Shown here piece by piece: positions 18,144-27,125 of a stretch of 51,587 nucleotides of DNA (positions within the stretch are counted from its first letter, which is position 1; each line of letters opens with the position of its first letter). The translations under genes were made by a program, and so were the position numbers. The notes under the pieces were generated by a model, which saw nothing but the letters and a program-made list of their open reading frames with translations, ran no database searches and had not been told where the DNA came from. Source of the DNA: Terriglobia bacterium (GTDB lineage Bacteria; Acidobacteriota; Terriglobia; Terriglobales; Acidobacteriaceae); contig JAIQFO010000038.1 of assembly GCA_020073215.1 (NCBI GenBank), positions 1 through 51,587 of the forward strand, read 5' to 3'.

Positions 18144-20381
18144 ATGAGCTGCAAGCTTAGTCAGCAAAGCAAATGGACTGCGCTCGTCTGCAACCTAACT
18201 TCGGTCTGTCTGGTGACCGTTACGCTCCTCACAGCTTCCGTGTTTGCGAAAGACGGGAGACGCGGGATGCAGGTTATCGCGGAGGTCAAACACGATACGT
18301 CTCTTCCCTTGCGGGACCTGGAATCAAGCGTTGCGAGCCAGGCGACCACGGCACCAAGGCGCGTGCTGCCTCTCCTCTTCCCGCATCCAGTCACAGCGGC
18401 AGCGTCGGTGCAAGCCGATACGGCATTGCAGAATGTCGATTTGCCTTTCGTCTCTGCAAGCCCGGGACTCAATTTCGAAGGCTTAGGCCAGGGACAGTTC
18501 GGCTTTATCGTCAATGCGGCACCCCCCGACACAAATGGAGTTGTGGGCGCAACCCAGTACGTTCAGTGGGTCAACAGTTCGTTTGCTGTATTTGACAAGG
18601 CCACGGGTGCAAAGTTGTTGGGGCCCACGGCCGGCAATGCTTTCTGGGCAGGCTTTGGCGGAGGGTGCCAAAGCAATAATGATGGCGATCCCGTTATCCA
18701 GTACGACAAGATGGCCAATCGCTGGGTCGCGACTCAGTTCTCGGTCAGTACCACTCCTTTCCTGCAGTGCGTCGCAGTGTCGACCACCAATGACGCGACC
18801 GGCGGCTATAACCGGTATGCCTTCGCGTTGCCAGACTTCAACGACTACCCGAAGCTGGGCATTTGGCTCGATGGCTATTACTTCTCCTTCAATATGTTCA
18901 ACGCTGCGGGAACCACATTTCTTGGGGCGGCGGCTTGCGCCGCGAATCGTACCGCGATGCTGGCTGGAAACACCGCAACCATGGTCTGTTTCCAGCAGAG
19001 CAGCAGCGTTGCCAGCCTGTTGCCGTCCGATATGGACGGAACCATTCGGCCCACGAGCGGCGAACCAGCGTTTTTCATGAACTTTGGCACGAACTCGCTT
19101 AACTTGTGGAAGTTTCATGTAGATTTCATCACGCCCGCCAATTCAACCTTCACGGGGCCCACCACTTTGGCAGTGGCGAGTTTTACTCCGCTCTGCAACG
19201 GCGGCGACAACTGCGTTGTCCAGCCCGGAACAACGCAGAAATTGGATTCTCTGGCCGACCGGCTGATGTATCGCCTACCTTGGAGAAAGTTTGCTGACGG
19301 TCACGAGTCCCTTGTCATGAACCACGCGATTTCAACGGGTATCCGCTGGTACGAAATTCAGAATCCGAATGGAGGCCCGGTGGTTTTCCAACAGGGCACA
19401 TTCCATCCGACCGCGGACACGCGTTGGATGGGTAGCATTGCCATGGACCAAGCGGGCGACATCGCCCTGGGATATAGCGAGTCCAGTGGCAGCGTCCATC
19501 CGTCCGTGTTCTTCACCGGCCGCGAGCCAAGCGATCCGGCAGGGGCCCTGCAAGCGGAGGCCGCCATCGTCAATGGAACTGGTTCGCAGACTGGCGGGTT
19601 GAGTCGTTGGGGCGACTACAGTGCCATGACGGTCGATCCGGTGGACGACTGCACCTTCTGGTACACACAGGAGTACATGAGGACAACCGGAAGCTTCAAT
19701 TGGAACACACGCATTGCGAACTTTAAGTTCCCGAACTGCAACACTGGGGGTGGTATCCCGGCAGTTACGCTATCGGTCACCAACCTGGCCTTTGGCAAGA
19801 GAGTGCTGGGAACCACCAGTACGGCGAAAGTTGTTAAGCTGACGAACACAGGGACCGGTACGCTCAATATCAGCAGTATCAACATCAATGGCGATTTCGC
19901 CATCAGCGCGAAAACCTGTGGGACGACGGTCGCTGTGGGCGCCAGTTGCACCGTGAGTGTGACTTTCAGGCCGACTGTGATTGGCATTCGCAATGGGACG
20001 TTGACCTTCAACGATGACGCGCCGACCAACCCGCAGAAAGTGGCCTTGACAGGGATCGGCACACAAATCTCCCTTTCGCCAGTCTCACTCAACTTCGGCA
20101 CCGTGGCGGTGAGTACAACCAGTGCGGCTAAGTCAGTGACAGTTACAAACGTGGGTACCACAGCCGTGACCTTTACCGGCTTCTCGATCGGCGGAACCAA
20201 TCCGGGGGACTATCTGCTCTCCGGAAAAACCTGCGGCACCTCACTAGCTGGAGGAGGAAGTTGCACGGTCACCTTGCAGTTCAAGCCAACTGCCACGGGA
20301 ACGCGTAAAGGCATGCTCAGAGTGGCCGACAACGGAGGCGGCAGTCCGCAGACCGCATCGCTTACCGGGGTCGGACAATAG
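18144..20381 (+). CDS. Large secreted protein with two HYDIN-like choice-of-anchor-D repeats
   Basis: 745 residues. Signal peptide or anchor (LTSVCLVTVTLLTASVFA). Residues about 100-530 form a large beta-rich region (GVVGATQYVQWVNSSFAVFD; DGDPVIQYDKMANRW; RWMGSIAMDQAGDIALGYS; GGLSRWGDYSAMTVDP), resembling secreted acidobacterial proteins of unknown function. Two ~100-residue choice-of-anchor-D/ASH-type repeats follow, each with NLAFG or SLNFG, VTNVG or LTNTG, and KTCGT. They probably form an Ig-like stalk. The gene stands alone between promoter copies 3 and 4 and is probably regulated by the local ECF sigma factor. Confidence 0.8.
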   Translation: MSCKLSQQSKWTALVCNLTSVCLVTVTLLTASVFAKDGRRGMQVIAEVKHDTSLPLRDLESSVASQATTAPRRVLPLLFPHPVTAAASVQADTALQNVDLPFVSASPGLNFEGLGQGQFGFIVNAAPPDTNGVVGATQYVQWVNSSFAVFDKATGAKLLGPTAGNAFWAGFGGGCQSNNDGDPVIQYDKMANRWVATQFSVSTTPFLQCVAVSTTNDATGGYNRYAFALPDFNDYPKLGIWLDGYYFSFNMFNAAGTTFLGAAACAANRTAMLAGNTATMVCFQQSSSVASLLPSDMDGTIRPTSGEPAFFMNFGTNSLNLWKFHVDFITPANSTFTGPTTLAVASFTPLCNGGDNCVVQPGTTQKLDSLADRLMYRLPWRKFADGHESLVMNHAISTGIRWYEIQNPNGGPVVFQQGTFHPTADTRWMGSIAMDQAGDIALGYSESSGSVHPSVFFTGREPSDPAGALQAEAAIVNGTGSQTGGLSRWGDYSAMTVDPVDDCTFWYTQEYMRTTGSFNWNTRIANFKFPNCNTGGGIPAVTLSVTNLAFGKRVLGTTSTAKVVKLTNTGTGTLNISSININGDFAISAKTCGTTVAVGASCTVSVTFRPTVIGIRNGTLTFNDDAPTNPQKVALTGIGTQISLSPVSLNFGTVAVSTTSAAKSVTVTNVGTTAVTFTGFSIGGTNPGDYLLSGKTCGTSLAGGGSCTVTLQFKPTATGTRKGMLRVADNGGGSPQTASLTGVGQ

Positions 20382-20584
20382 CCGAGAACGAAAAGGCTCA
20401 CGCGATCGTCTGTCGCTTTGAGCTCAGCGGGCTGCCCACCCGCAGAATCGGCCGGCCCTGGACGTGGGGAATGCAGTCGCAGGGAAACACCGTGCGCCCA
20501 ACCTTGGACGCGCTTGCGAATCTCTTCGTTCCGCGCGATCGTGCAAGGCCGCTTTTGCAAGACAAATAACCCCTTCCACAAAAA

Positions 20585-20620
20585 GCAAACTCCACCGAAA
20601 TCTCGTTCAGTCTAGTGAGG
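20585..20620 (+). promoter_or_regulatory. ECF-type promoter element, copy 4
   Basis: It begins GCAAACTCCACC and ends TCAGTCTAGTGAGG; AACTCC at 20588-20593 and GTCTAG at 20610-20615 are 16 nt apart. The AAC core fits the usual ECF -35 preference best of the four copies. It points to 20690 and 21014. The upstream CGTTCCGCGCGATCGT stretch is shared with copies 1 and 3. Confidence 0.7.
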
Positions 20621-20689
20621 CCGATGAAGCGCTGCATGGGATGGTGCCACGCAGAAAACGCGATTTCAGACGAAAGGAAATCAAATTCG

Positions 20690-21013
20690 ATGGCAACGCG
20701 CTTAGATCAGCAAATTGGGCAACTGGAAAATATCGTGGAACAACATCTGGATCCCTGCCGAGTAATGTGTAACGGGAGCCGCTGCATCTTGCCGCGAAAC
20801 CATGCCAAGACAGAACCGCACCAATTCCTATTTGAATTTCTGGAGATGCTAGCTACCGCGGAGCACAAAAGTCGTCTTTTCCATAGGTTTTCGCTAGCTC
20901 CCATAGGGGAACCAAACCAATTTGAACGGGGAGTGGGAGAGCAAACGCTGTTCTCCCGAAACCAAAAAACAAGCTGTGCAACAAATCACAACAAACGAAA
21001 AGGAGAATCTTAG
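20690..21013 (+). CDS. Possible small protein of unknown function
   Basis: An open frame of 107 residues starting MATRLDQQIGQLENIVEQH, with AAAGGAAA upstream of the ATG. It has a few cysteines (PCRVMCNGSRC) and ends directly before ATG 21014. It starts about 70 nt after the putative -10 of promoter copy 4. The 3' half is Arg/Asn-rich and contains the next gene's ribosome site, so it may be an untranslated leader instead. I do not recognise any family. Confidence 0.35.
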   Translation: MATRLDQQIGQLENIVEQHLDPCRVMCNGSRCILPRNHAKTEPHQFLFEFLEMLATAEHKSRLFHRFSLAPIGEPNQFERGVGEQTLFSRNQKTSCATNHNKRKGES

Positions 21014-21565
21014 ATGAGAACGACAATATGGACAGGAGTTGTGGCGATCGCCATGGCTTTCGTAAGTATGGTTCCCCGGGCAGCCGCGGCCGCGGGCGAC
21101 AGCATTACTTTCAACATGGTGCGCAATGCGGGCGCCACCTGCCTTTCGAACGACGCCCGGGGCCGGGTCACGGTCAGTGATCTGGGATCGGTCCAGAATC
21201 TGCACGTTGAGGTGTTCGCGCTGCCGGCAAATACGAACTTCACGCTGTTTGTCATCGCCACCCCGAAAGCGCCCTTCGTCCCTGCTTGGTACCAGGGCGA
21301 CATAACAACCAATGCAAAGGGCAAAGGTGTCGTAGACGTGACTGGGATCTTCAATAATGAAACCTTCATCCTGAACCCGGGCACCCCTGCGGTCCCGGTC
21401 CAGTTGGACCACCTCGGGATCTGGTTTGCCGACCCCACAGACGCGGGCAATGCCGGGTGTCTGGGCACCGCGACGCCGTTCGACGGCGACCATAACGCGG
21501 GGATACAAGTCTTGAACACCAGCAACTTCGCCGATGATAAGGGACCTCTGCTCAACCTTAAGTAG
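21014..21565 (+). CDS. Small secreted protein of unknown function
   Basis: 183 residues; ATG 21014 has AAGGAG 9-10 nt upstream. Signal peptide ends in AFVSMVPRAAAAAG. The mature protein is beta-rich (DSITFNMVRNAGATC; GRVTVSDLG; NLHVEVFALPANTNFTLFVI; VPVQLDHLGIWFADP) with two cysteines that may pair. I do not recognise the family; it looks like an extracytoplasmic beta-sandwich protein. It is the last gene of the presumed ECF regulon and follows promoter copy 4. A hairpin at 21590 lies just after the stop. Confidence 0.75.
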   Translation: MRTTIWTGVVAIAMAFVSMVPRAAAAAGDSITFNMVRNAGATCLSNDARGRVTVSDLGSVQNLHVEVFALPANTNFTLFVIATPKAPFVPAWYQGDITTNAKGKGVVDVTGIFNNETFILNPGTPAVPVQLDHLGIWFADPTDAGNAGCLGTATPFDGDHNAGIQVLNTSNFADDKGPLLNLK

Positions 21566-21589
21566 GCGGAGCAGCCACCTGCCGCTGCG

Positions 21590-21624
21590 CCCGGTTAGCG
21601 ATGGCCAACCAGCCACTAACCGGG
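21590..21624 (+). terminator. Hairpin between convergent genes
   Basis: CCCGGTTAG (21590-21598) and CTAACCGGG (21616-21624) form a perfect 9-bp stem with a 17-nt loop, 25 nt after the stop at 21565 and before the convergent gene ending at 21709. No T-tract follows, so termination strength is uncertain. Confidence 0.45.
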
Positions 21625-21708
21625 TGTCCGCGGAACACGAGAAGCGTCAACACCATAACTTTTCCAGCTCAAAAATAGAATTTAGGAGATTCCACAAAAC
21701 AGGAGAGC

Positions 21709-23610
21709 TCATTGTGGCACGCCCACCTGTTTAACGAGCGCTTGAAAGCGCTGATCACTGCGCAGCACTACAAAATGAGGGTCTTGCCCGATTTCGATTA
21801 AATCGCCCACCTCCTTCTCGCTGGCCTTTCCCAGCCAGTATATTGCCTGGTCCCTTTGGCCTAAGCCGGAATAGATCACCGCCAAATCTAGCGCCGCACG
21901 CGCGTACCCCGGCCAAAGCTGCTTTAGTTCACGAATCATTTTTCCCGCATTCCCCAGATCTCCTGTAGCGGCGTAGACATATCCGAGGAGCCCACGCATT
22001 TCCCCGGGTGAGCCCCCAAGCTGCAAAGCTGTCTTGTATTCTGTGATCGCGTTCGCGTACATCTTTTTGTCCTCGTACACTATGCCGAGCACAGCATGCG
22101 TGACTGCGGAGCTGGGTTCGAGTTCCAAGGTTCTTTTCGCTCGATCGATTGCCTTGTCGTCCTGGCCATTCTCCTGCAGCTTTTTCGCCAGGTTTGCGCC
22201 TACAACCGGCGATAGGGGATCAAGTTCGTAGGCTTTTTGGGCCTCCGCGAGCGCCTGCTGTCTACGGCCCACGACCGCAAGGTACATGGAATACCAATGG
22301 TGCGCGGGCGCATAGTTAGGATTGAGCTCAAGGGCTCGCTTGAACTCTCTAGCGGCCCCGGCCCAGTCCCGATCGAACCGGTACGACAACTCAGCCAAAG
22401 AGTTGTGTGCCTCTGCGAGTTCATTGTCAAGGTCAAGCGCCTTTTTCACCGATTCCCGGGCAAGGCGCGGATTGTCAGATAGCTGATAGATGTCCGCGAG
22501 GCCGGTGTAAGGGGGAGCATAGTGTGGATCTTTCTCGATTGCTTGCTGGAAATACCGTTGCGCTTTTTCGTTACTATTTCTCTTGTTAAAGAAAAAACGT
22601 CCTTTCAGATAATCTTCATAGGCTTCCGGATCAACCGCCTTTGCGTTTTTCAATACAGCCCGTTCGCGCGGGGTTAATTCAATCCGAATCTGGTCGGCGA
22701 TGGCGCTGGCAACCTGTTTTTGCAGCGATAGCGTGTTGCGCAAATCTCCCTGATAGCTCTCTGCCCAAAGATGCTTGTCGACCGATGCTTGTATCAGCTG
22801 TGCGGTAATCCGAACCTGGTCACCCGAACGCAGTACTGTACCCTCCACAATGGCATCCACGTTCAGCTCGCGCGCGACAACCGGTAAGGACTTGCGCGCA
22901 CCTTTGTAGGGCATCACTGAAGTTCGGGAGATCACTCGCAGAGCGCCGATCTGGGCCAGATCCGTGATTAATTCATCCGTCATGCCGTCAGCAAAATAAT
23001 CCTGCGCATCGCCAGAGAGATTCTCCAGCGGAAGCACGGCCAGCGACCGAATAGGACTGTCGGGCGAAGCGTTCGCGGGTGAATGGTAGCGCCAACGGAT
23101 GACCGCTAACCCGAGGAGGGCCAGTAGAAGTACAGAGCAGCCAATGATCTTCCAGGAAAGCGGTGCCGGCCAACGCCTAAACATTGCTTGTTCAGCAACG
23201 GTAGCGACCGAATCAGGGCTCCCCGCGGTTGCAGGAGTTTCCTGCGCAGGCTCAGGCTTTCCGGAATCCCGCTGGAGAACGGCAACTTCGGCGATGAAAC
23301 GGTAGCCACGGCGGGGTATTGTCTCGATGTAGCGTGGGTTGTCGGCAGAATCGCCTAGTGCGCCCCTGAGCTTCGCGATGGCAACGTTAACCGCCTGATC
23401 GAAATCCCCAAAACTCTCATCCGGCCATATGCGAGCACGCAATTCCTCCCTGGTTACGACCTCACCTGGGTGTTCTAGCAATATTTCCAGGAGTTTAAGG
23501 GGTTGCTGTTGAACCTTAATTCTGATGCCAGCCTTGCGAAGTTCTCCCGAGTCGGGATCAACTTCGTAGGTCCCAAAACGCCGGACCGAGGTGTGCCGCA
23601 CTCTCTCCAT
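21709..23610 (-). CDS. CadC-type winged-helix regulator with TPR domain
   Basis: ATG 23610 (a TTG precedes it). About 633 residues. Residues 10-105 are an OmpR/PhoB-type winged helix (QPLKLLEILLEHPGEVVTREE; LRARIWPDESFGDFD; YIETIPRRGYRFIAEV). A transmembrane helix follows (KIIGCSVLLLALLGLAVIRW). Residues about 185-320 resemble the adenylate-cyclase-associated FlgO/TolB-like domain (SLAVLPLENLSGDAQDYFAD; GMTDELITDLAQ). TPR repeats (DPEAYEDYLKGRFFFNKR onward) extend to the end. This is a membrane-bound one-component regulator common in Acidobacteriota. Its signal is unknown. It is convergent with the secreted-protein gene at 21014. Confidence 0.85.
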   Translation of the reverse strand: MERVRHTSVRRFGTYEVDPDSGELRKAGIRIKVQQQPLKLLEILLEHPGEVVTREELRARIWPDESFGDFDQAVNVAIAKLRGALGDSADNPRYIETIPRRGYRFIAEVAVLQRDSGKPEPAQETPATAGSPDSVATVAEQAMFRRWPAPLSWKIIGCSVLLLALLGLAVIRWRYHSPANASPDSPIRSLAVLPLENLSGDAQDYFADGMTDELITDLAQIGALRVISRTSVMPYKGARKSLPVVARELNVDAIVEGTVLRSGDQVRITAQLIQASVDKHLWAESYQGDLRNTLSLQKQVASAIADQIRIELTPRERAVLKNAKAVDPEAYEDYLKGRFFFNKRNSNEKAQRYFQQAIEKDPHYAPPYTGLADIYQLSDNPRLARESVKKALDLDNELAEAHNSLAELSYRFDRDWAGAAREFKRALELNPNYAPAHHWYSMYLAVVGRRQQALAEAQKAYELDPLSPVVGANLAKKLQENGQDDKAIDRAKRTLELEPSSAVTHAVLGIVYEDKKMYANAITEYKTALQLGGSPGEMRGLLGYVYAATGDLGNAGKMIRELKQLWPGYARAALDLAVIYSGLGQRDQAIYWLGKASEKEVGDLIEIGQDPHFVVLRSDQRFQALVKQVGVPQ

Positions 23611-23840
23611 CAAACCCTCGCGTCGGCACGAAGTCTAGCACGATTCGAACGACCTGATCCAAAGGATATGTTTCGGCCTAATCTTCTTGGAATCAATGGA
23701 TTAGGTGGAAATATAAAGACTACCAGAAGAACAGCCAGGGTGAATTGACCCCGCGCCTCCAGCCGCGTCTCATGAAACGCAGATGCGGCGAGAACAAACT
23801 GGCGCAGGGCTGGCCGAGAGGCAGGTTTTCAGGAGTCGGT

Positions 23841-24239
23841 ATGACGAAGGCATCAAGACTTACGGTTGTTGTTTTGGTACTGGCAGCGGGTTGTTGGGCG
23901 CAGAACCTCCTAACAGTTCAGCTAAAGGGCAAGCAGAGATGGCCCGCTGAGGAAGCTGACAAGCTCTACGTCTCCGCCTGCTCCGCGGTCCCGCGGGAGA
24001 TCGGAGGCAGCCGATCCATCCGGCCGCAGATCACGCTTGTTCTGGGTGCCGACAAGAACGAAGCCGCTTTTGATAGTCGGGAAATTCGGCTTATCAAATG
24101 GAACCCCTACCTCTTTGCTCAAGGGGTCGTAGTGTTTGCGTTCGAAGACCTCATGCCCCCAGAACAGAGGTTGGCAATTGCCAGGCGCGCGGTGAATTGG
24201 GCCGGCTCGACGATAGAAATCAAAGCAATCTCGAAATAG
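23841..24239 (+). CDS. Small secreted protein of unknown function
   Basis: ATG 23841 with AGGAG 6-7 nt upstream gives 132 residues. Signal peptide MTKASRLTVVVLVLAAGCWA; the GCWAQ end could also be a lipobox-like cysteine. The mature part (LYVSACSAVPREIGG; RPQITLVLGADKNEAAFD; LFAQGVVVFAFEDLMPPEQR) looks globular. No family recognised. It is followed by an orphan PhoB-type DNA-binding protein 30 nt later. Confidence 0.6.
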   Translation: MTKASRLTVVVLVLAAGCWAQNLLTVQLKGKQRWPAEEADKLYVSACSAVPREIGGSRSIRPQITLVLGADKNEAAFDSREIRLIKWNPYLFAQGVVVFAFEDLMPPEQRLAIARRAVNWAGSTIEIKAISK

Positions 24240-24269
24240 CGAAAAATCAGACGTACTTGAGGCGGTGCT

Positions 24270-24926
24270 ATGGCATTGAAAAATCTATCAGTCTTGGACA
24301 GCACAGTCGGATCGTATTCGAGCGAAGCACAGCAAGAGTACCACCGGCGAGGCTTAAACGCCCGGACTTCCGGTGAAGCCCTTTTCGGCGGGCCTTGGCT
24401 GCCGTTTCTTGATGAACAGCTGAATCGGTCTATTCAACCTGAACCGTTCCAAGACGACGATTACCAGATCGCCTTGGTCCCCCGCTGGAATTGCACGGGT
24501 CGGACGGGATCGATCGTCGAGACATCCCCAACCATGGATCGTGTTTTGCTTCTACCGCTTACCTGGCGAGAGCTGTTAGACCGGGTACGCAGAGAACTCA
24601 AACACTCGAGCCCCGTCGACCAAAGCATGATTGCGGGATTCGGTGAAGTGCGCGTCAACTTCCTAACTATGAAGATCAGCCGGTCCGAAAAGCCGGTTGG
24701 GCTCACCGCCCAGGAATTTAAGCTCCTCAGGTTTTTCATGAAGGCCCCGGAACGAGTCTTCTCGAGAAATGAGTTACTGAACGAGGTCTGGGGATACAGC
24801 AACTATCCCTCCACTCGAACAGTTGATAACCACATTTGCATGCTGCGGCAGAAGCTGGAGGCGATTCCAGCCCGCCCGATTCATTTCCTTACCGTCCATG
24901 GCATGGGTTACAAATTTGTCCCCTGA
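24270..24926 (+). CDS. Orphan PhoB/OmpR-type DNA-binding protein
   Basis: 218 residues. Residues about 125-218 form a complete winged-helix trans_reg_C domain (GLTAQEFKLLRFFMKAPERV; SRNELLNEVWGYSNYPSTRT; VDNHICMLRQKLE; FLTVHGMGYKFVP). The N-terminal half lacks the Asp-phosphorylation receiver fold. Only a tail-like piece (LPLTWRELLDRVRREL) resembles the end of a receiver plus linker, so the receiver may have decayed or been replaced. An ECF sigma gene follows within 40 nt, suggesting a shared regulatory unit. Confidence 0.75.
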   Translation: MALKNLSVLDSTVGSYSSEAQQEYHRRGLNARTSGEALFGGPWLPFLDEQLNRSIQPEPFQDDDYQIALVPRWNCTGRTGSIVETSPTMDRVLLLPLTWRELLDRVRRELKHSSPVDQSMIAGFGEVRVNFLTMKISRSEKPVGLTAQEFKLLRFFMKAPERVFSRNELLNEVWGYSNYPSTRTVDNHICMLRQKLEAIPARPIHFLTVHGMGYKFVP

Positions 24927-24965
24927 GCGGCCGAGCGATGTCCGGCTGCAAACTTGAGGCGTCTT

Positions 24966-25637
24966 ATGGAAGTTGCAATGATCGAAGACTCAGCAAAATC
25001 GGCAACTCGACATGCCCTCGACGACGACCTGGCTCTTGTCGAGGCAAGCAGGAGCGGGTACATCGCAGCGTTTGAAGAGTTAGTGCGACGACATGACCGC
25101 AAGCTCCTGAGGATCGCCCTGCAGGTGACACACAACCAGGAAGACGCCCAAGAGGCTGTACAGGAGACATTCCTAAAGGCCTATCAAAAACTCCATCAAT
25201 TTCGGGGGAACTCGAAGCTCTCTACCTGGCTGATTCGGATTGCCCTGAACGAATCCCTTATGACACTGCGAATGCGGCGGCGTTACAGCCATGAACTGCC
25301 TCTCGAGTATGAGGATCCAAATGGCGAGCATCTGCCGTTGGACGTCGCCGATTGGTCCGCCAATCCGGAACAACTCTACAGTCGGTCGGAGCTTCAGGAG
25401 ATCCTGCGCAAGGCATTAGAGGGACTGCCGCCGGCGCTGCGAATAGTCTTTGTCCTCCGGGACCTAGAGGTTCTCTCGATCAAGGAGACAGCAGCAGCAT
25501 TGGACTTACATCCAAGCGCGGTGAAGGCGCGCCTTCTTCGGGCTCGGCTGCAGCTTCGCGAGAAGTTGAGCAAAGTTTTTTCGGCCATGCCACCGATTAA
25601 TAATCAGACTGGTGCCGCAACGATAACGATAAGGTGA
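24966..25637 (+). CDS. RpoE-like ECF sigma factor
   Basis: ATG 24966 is favoured by TTGAGGCG just upstream (TTG 24954 and ATG 24978 are alternatives). About 223 residues. Region 2: FEELVRRHDRKLLRIALQVT and EDAQEAVQETFLKAYQ, then STWLIRIALNE. Region 4: ALEGLPPALRIVFVLRDLEV and SIKETAAALDLHPSAVKARL. It differs clearly from the other sigma factor at 15883. No anti-sigma gene follows; an intergenic stretch of about 265 nt without recognisable genes comes next. Confidence 0.85.
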   Translation: MEVAMIEDSAKSATRHALDDDLALVEASRSGYIAAFEELVRRHDRKLLRIALQVTHNQEDAQEAVQETFLKAYQKLHQFRGNSKLSTWLIRIALNESLMTLRMRRRYSHELPLEYEDPNGEHLPLDVADWSANPEQLYSRSELQEILRKALEGLPPALRIVFVLRDLEVLSIKETAAALDLHPSAVKARLLRARLQLREKLSKVFSAMPPINNQTGAATITIR

Positions 25638-25902
25638 GAGTTGTCCGTGATCCAGAGGGATCATCTACAGACCGAAGAGTTGTTCATAAAGACCGCTGTC
25701 GGCAGTTTCTTAGACTAGCTCACCCACGCTAGAGGACATTACATTCGGGAAAAGAGGGGCATGATTTAAACTGCGTCGTAACGGGATTGATCCGGGCCGC
25801 AACGCCCCATGTCTATCTGTCGACAGGTGATCGACGAGACCCCGTGCGACATTGCCTGCGCGTTCAGTTGGCCACTGGCTATGGCCAAGAGGGGTTGTTG
25901 TA

Positions 25903-26979
25903 GTGGAACCATTTCGGATTCACGTCGCGGATGAGGTGCTCGATGATTTGCGGGCACGGTTGCGCCATACAAGATGGCCCGACCAGATACCCGGTATAGG
26001 CTGGGAACAGGGCACCGAGTTGGACTGGTTACGACACCTCGTGTCCTACTGGGCCCACAAGTTCGACTGGCGTGGCTGGGAGCGAAGGCTCAACGCGTTC
26101 AACCACTTCACCTCGGAGGGCATCCACTTTGTGTACCAGCGTGCGGCATCGGGTGGGGGTTTGCCGCTCATTCTCACGCACGGCTGGCCCAGCAGTTTCC
26201 TCGATTACATGGATATGCTGCCGATGCTCGAGCACTTTGACGTGGTCGTACCCTCCCTGCCGGGGTATGGTTTCTCGCCGCGTCCACCCAAGGTCGGCAT
26301 CAACTACCGGTACGTCTCGGAGCGCTGGCACCGGCTCATGTCTGAGCTTGGGTATTCCTGCTATGGTGCGAGCGGTTACGACTTTGGGGCCGGGGTGACG
26401 ACGATCCTTGCGCTAGACCATCCCGAGTCGGTGATCGGGATCCATCTCACCACACTGGAGTCGGATCTCGCCCCCGTGGTGGACGATACGGAGCTGTCCG
26501 ATGTCGAGCGTTCGTACCTTGCGGTGAGCCGGGCCTGGGATACGACGGAGCGGGGCTACAGCACGATCCAGTCCACCAAGCCACAGACTGTCGGCTATGG
26601 ACTCAACGACTCCCCGGCAGGGCTCGCGGCGTACGTGGGTGAGAAGTGGCACTCCTGGAGCGACGTTACGCCGACCGACGACTTCCTCTGCGCCACGCTC
26701 ACCCTGTACTGGATCACGCAGAGCATCACCTCGTCGATGCGCGACTATTGGGACAATCGCTGGCACCCGGTCGATCCCAGGTACGTCAGCACGCCCACAG
26801 CGTTTGGTGTTTTCGCGCACCAGACCGTTCCCGAGGGCGAACTGCCGCGCTCGTATTTGGAGCGCTTATACAACATCCAGCGCTGGACAGTCTTTCCGCA
26901 CGGCGGGCACTTCGCCCCGGCTGAGGAACCAGCGGCAGTCGCAGGGGACCTGACCGCCTTCTTCCGTGGCCTAGGCTGA
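25903..26979 (+). CDS. Epoxide hydrolase (alpha/beta hydrolase with EHN domain)
   Basis: GTG 25903 is chosen because of GAGGGG about 7 nt before it; about 358 residues. The N-terminal ~100 residues match the EHN domain (EPFRIHVADEVLDDLRARLR; RWPDQIPGIGWEQGTELDWL). HGWPSSFLDYMDMLPML is the oxyanion-hole region. GASGYDFGAG carries the nucleophilic Asp (usually GGDWG). FPHGGHFAPAEEP holds the catalytic His. It should hydrolyse an epoxide to a diol in the cytoplasm; the substrate is unknown. It stands alone beside an IS66 remnant, so it may have been acquired. Confidence 0.85.
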   Translation: MEPFRIHVADEVLDDLRARLRHTRWPDQIPGIGWEQGTELDWLRHLVSYWAHKFDWRGWERRLNAFNHFTSEGIHFVYQRAASGGGLPLILTHGWPSSFLDYMDMLPMLEHFDVVVPSLPGYGFSPRPPKVGINYRYVSERWHRLMSELGYSCYGASGYDFGAGVTTILALDHPESVIGIHLTTLESDLAPVVDDTELSDVERSYLAVSRAWDTTERGYSTIQSTKPQTVGYGLNDSPAGLAAYVGEKWHSWSDVTPTDDFLCATLTLYWITQSITSSMRDYWDNRWHPVDPRYVSTPTAFGVFAHQTVPEGELPRSYLERLYNIQRWTVFPHGGHFAPAEEPAAVAGDLTAFFRGLG

Positions 26980-27125
26980 GGCCATGCTCACGATCCGCAC
27001 TTCCAAATGCAACACCATGATTAAGAAGCCCTCCTCAGCTCTTTTTCTTTGGCTTCATAATTCAAGAGGCTGGTTTGTCGGCTAACAGCAAGCTATGCGG
27101 TTGTTGTCGCAAAACCACCTTCACG

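Noticed and set aside
21590..21624. Strong Rho-independent terminator
   Set aside because: The 9-bp stem is clear but no T-run follows, so it was kept only as a moderate-confidence hairpin.
25766..25972. Minus-strand short open frame before the epoxide hydrolase gene
   Set aside because: No recognisable motif or ribosome site, and it overlaps the epoxide hydrolase start.
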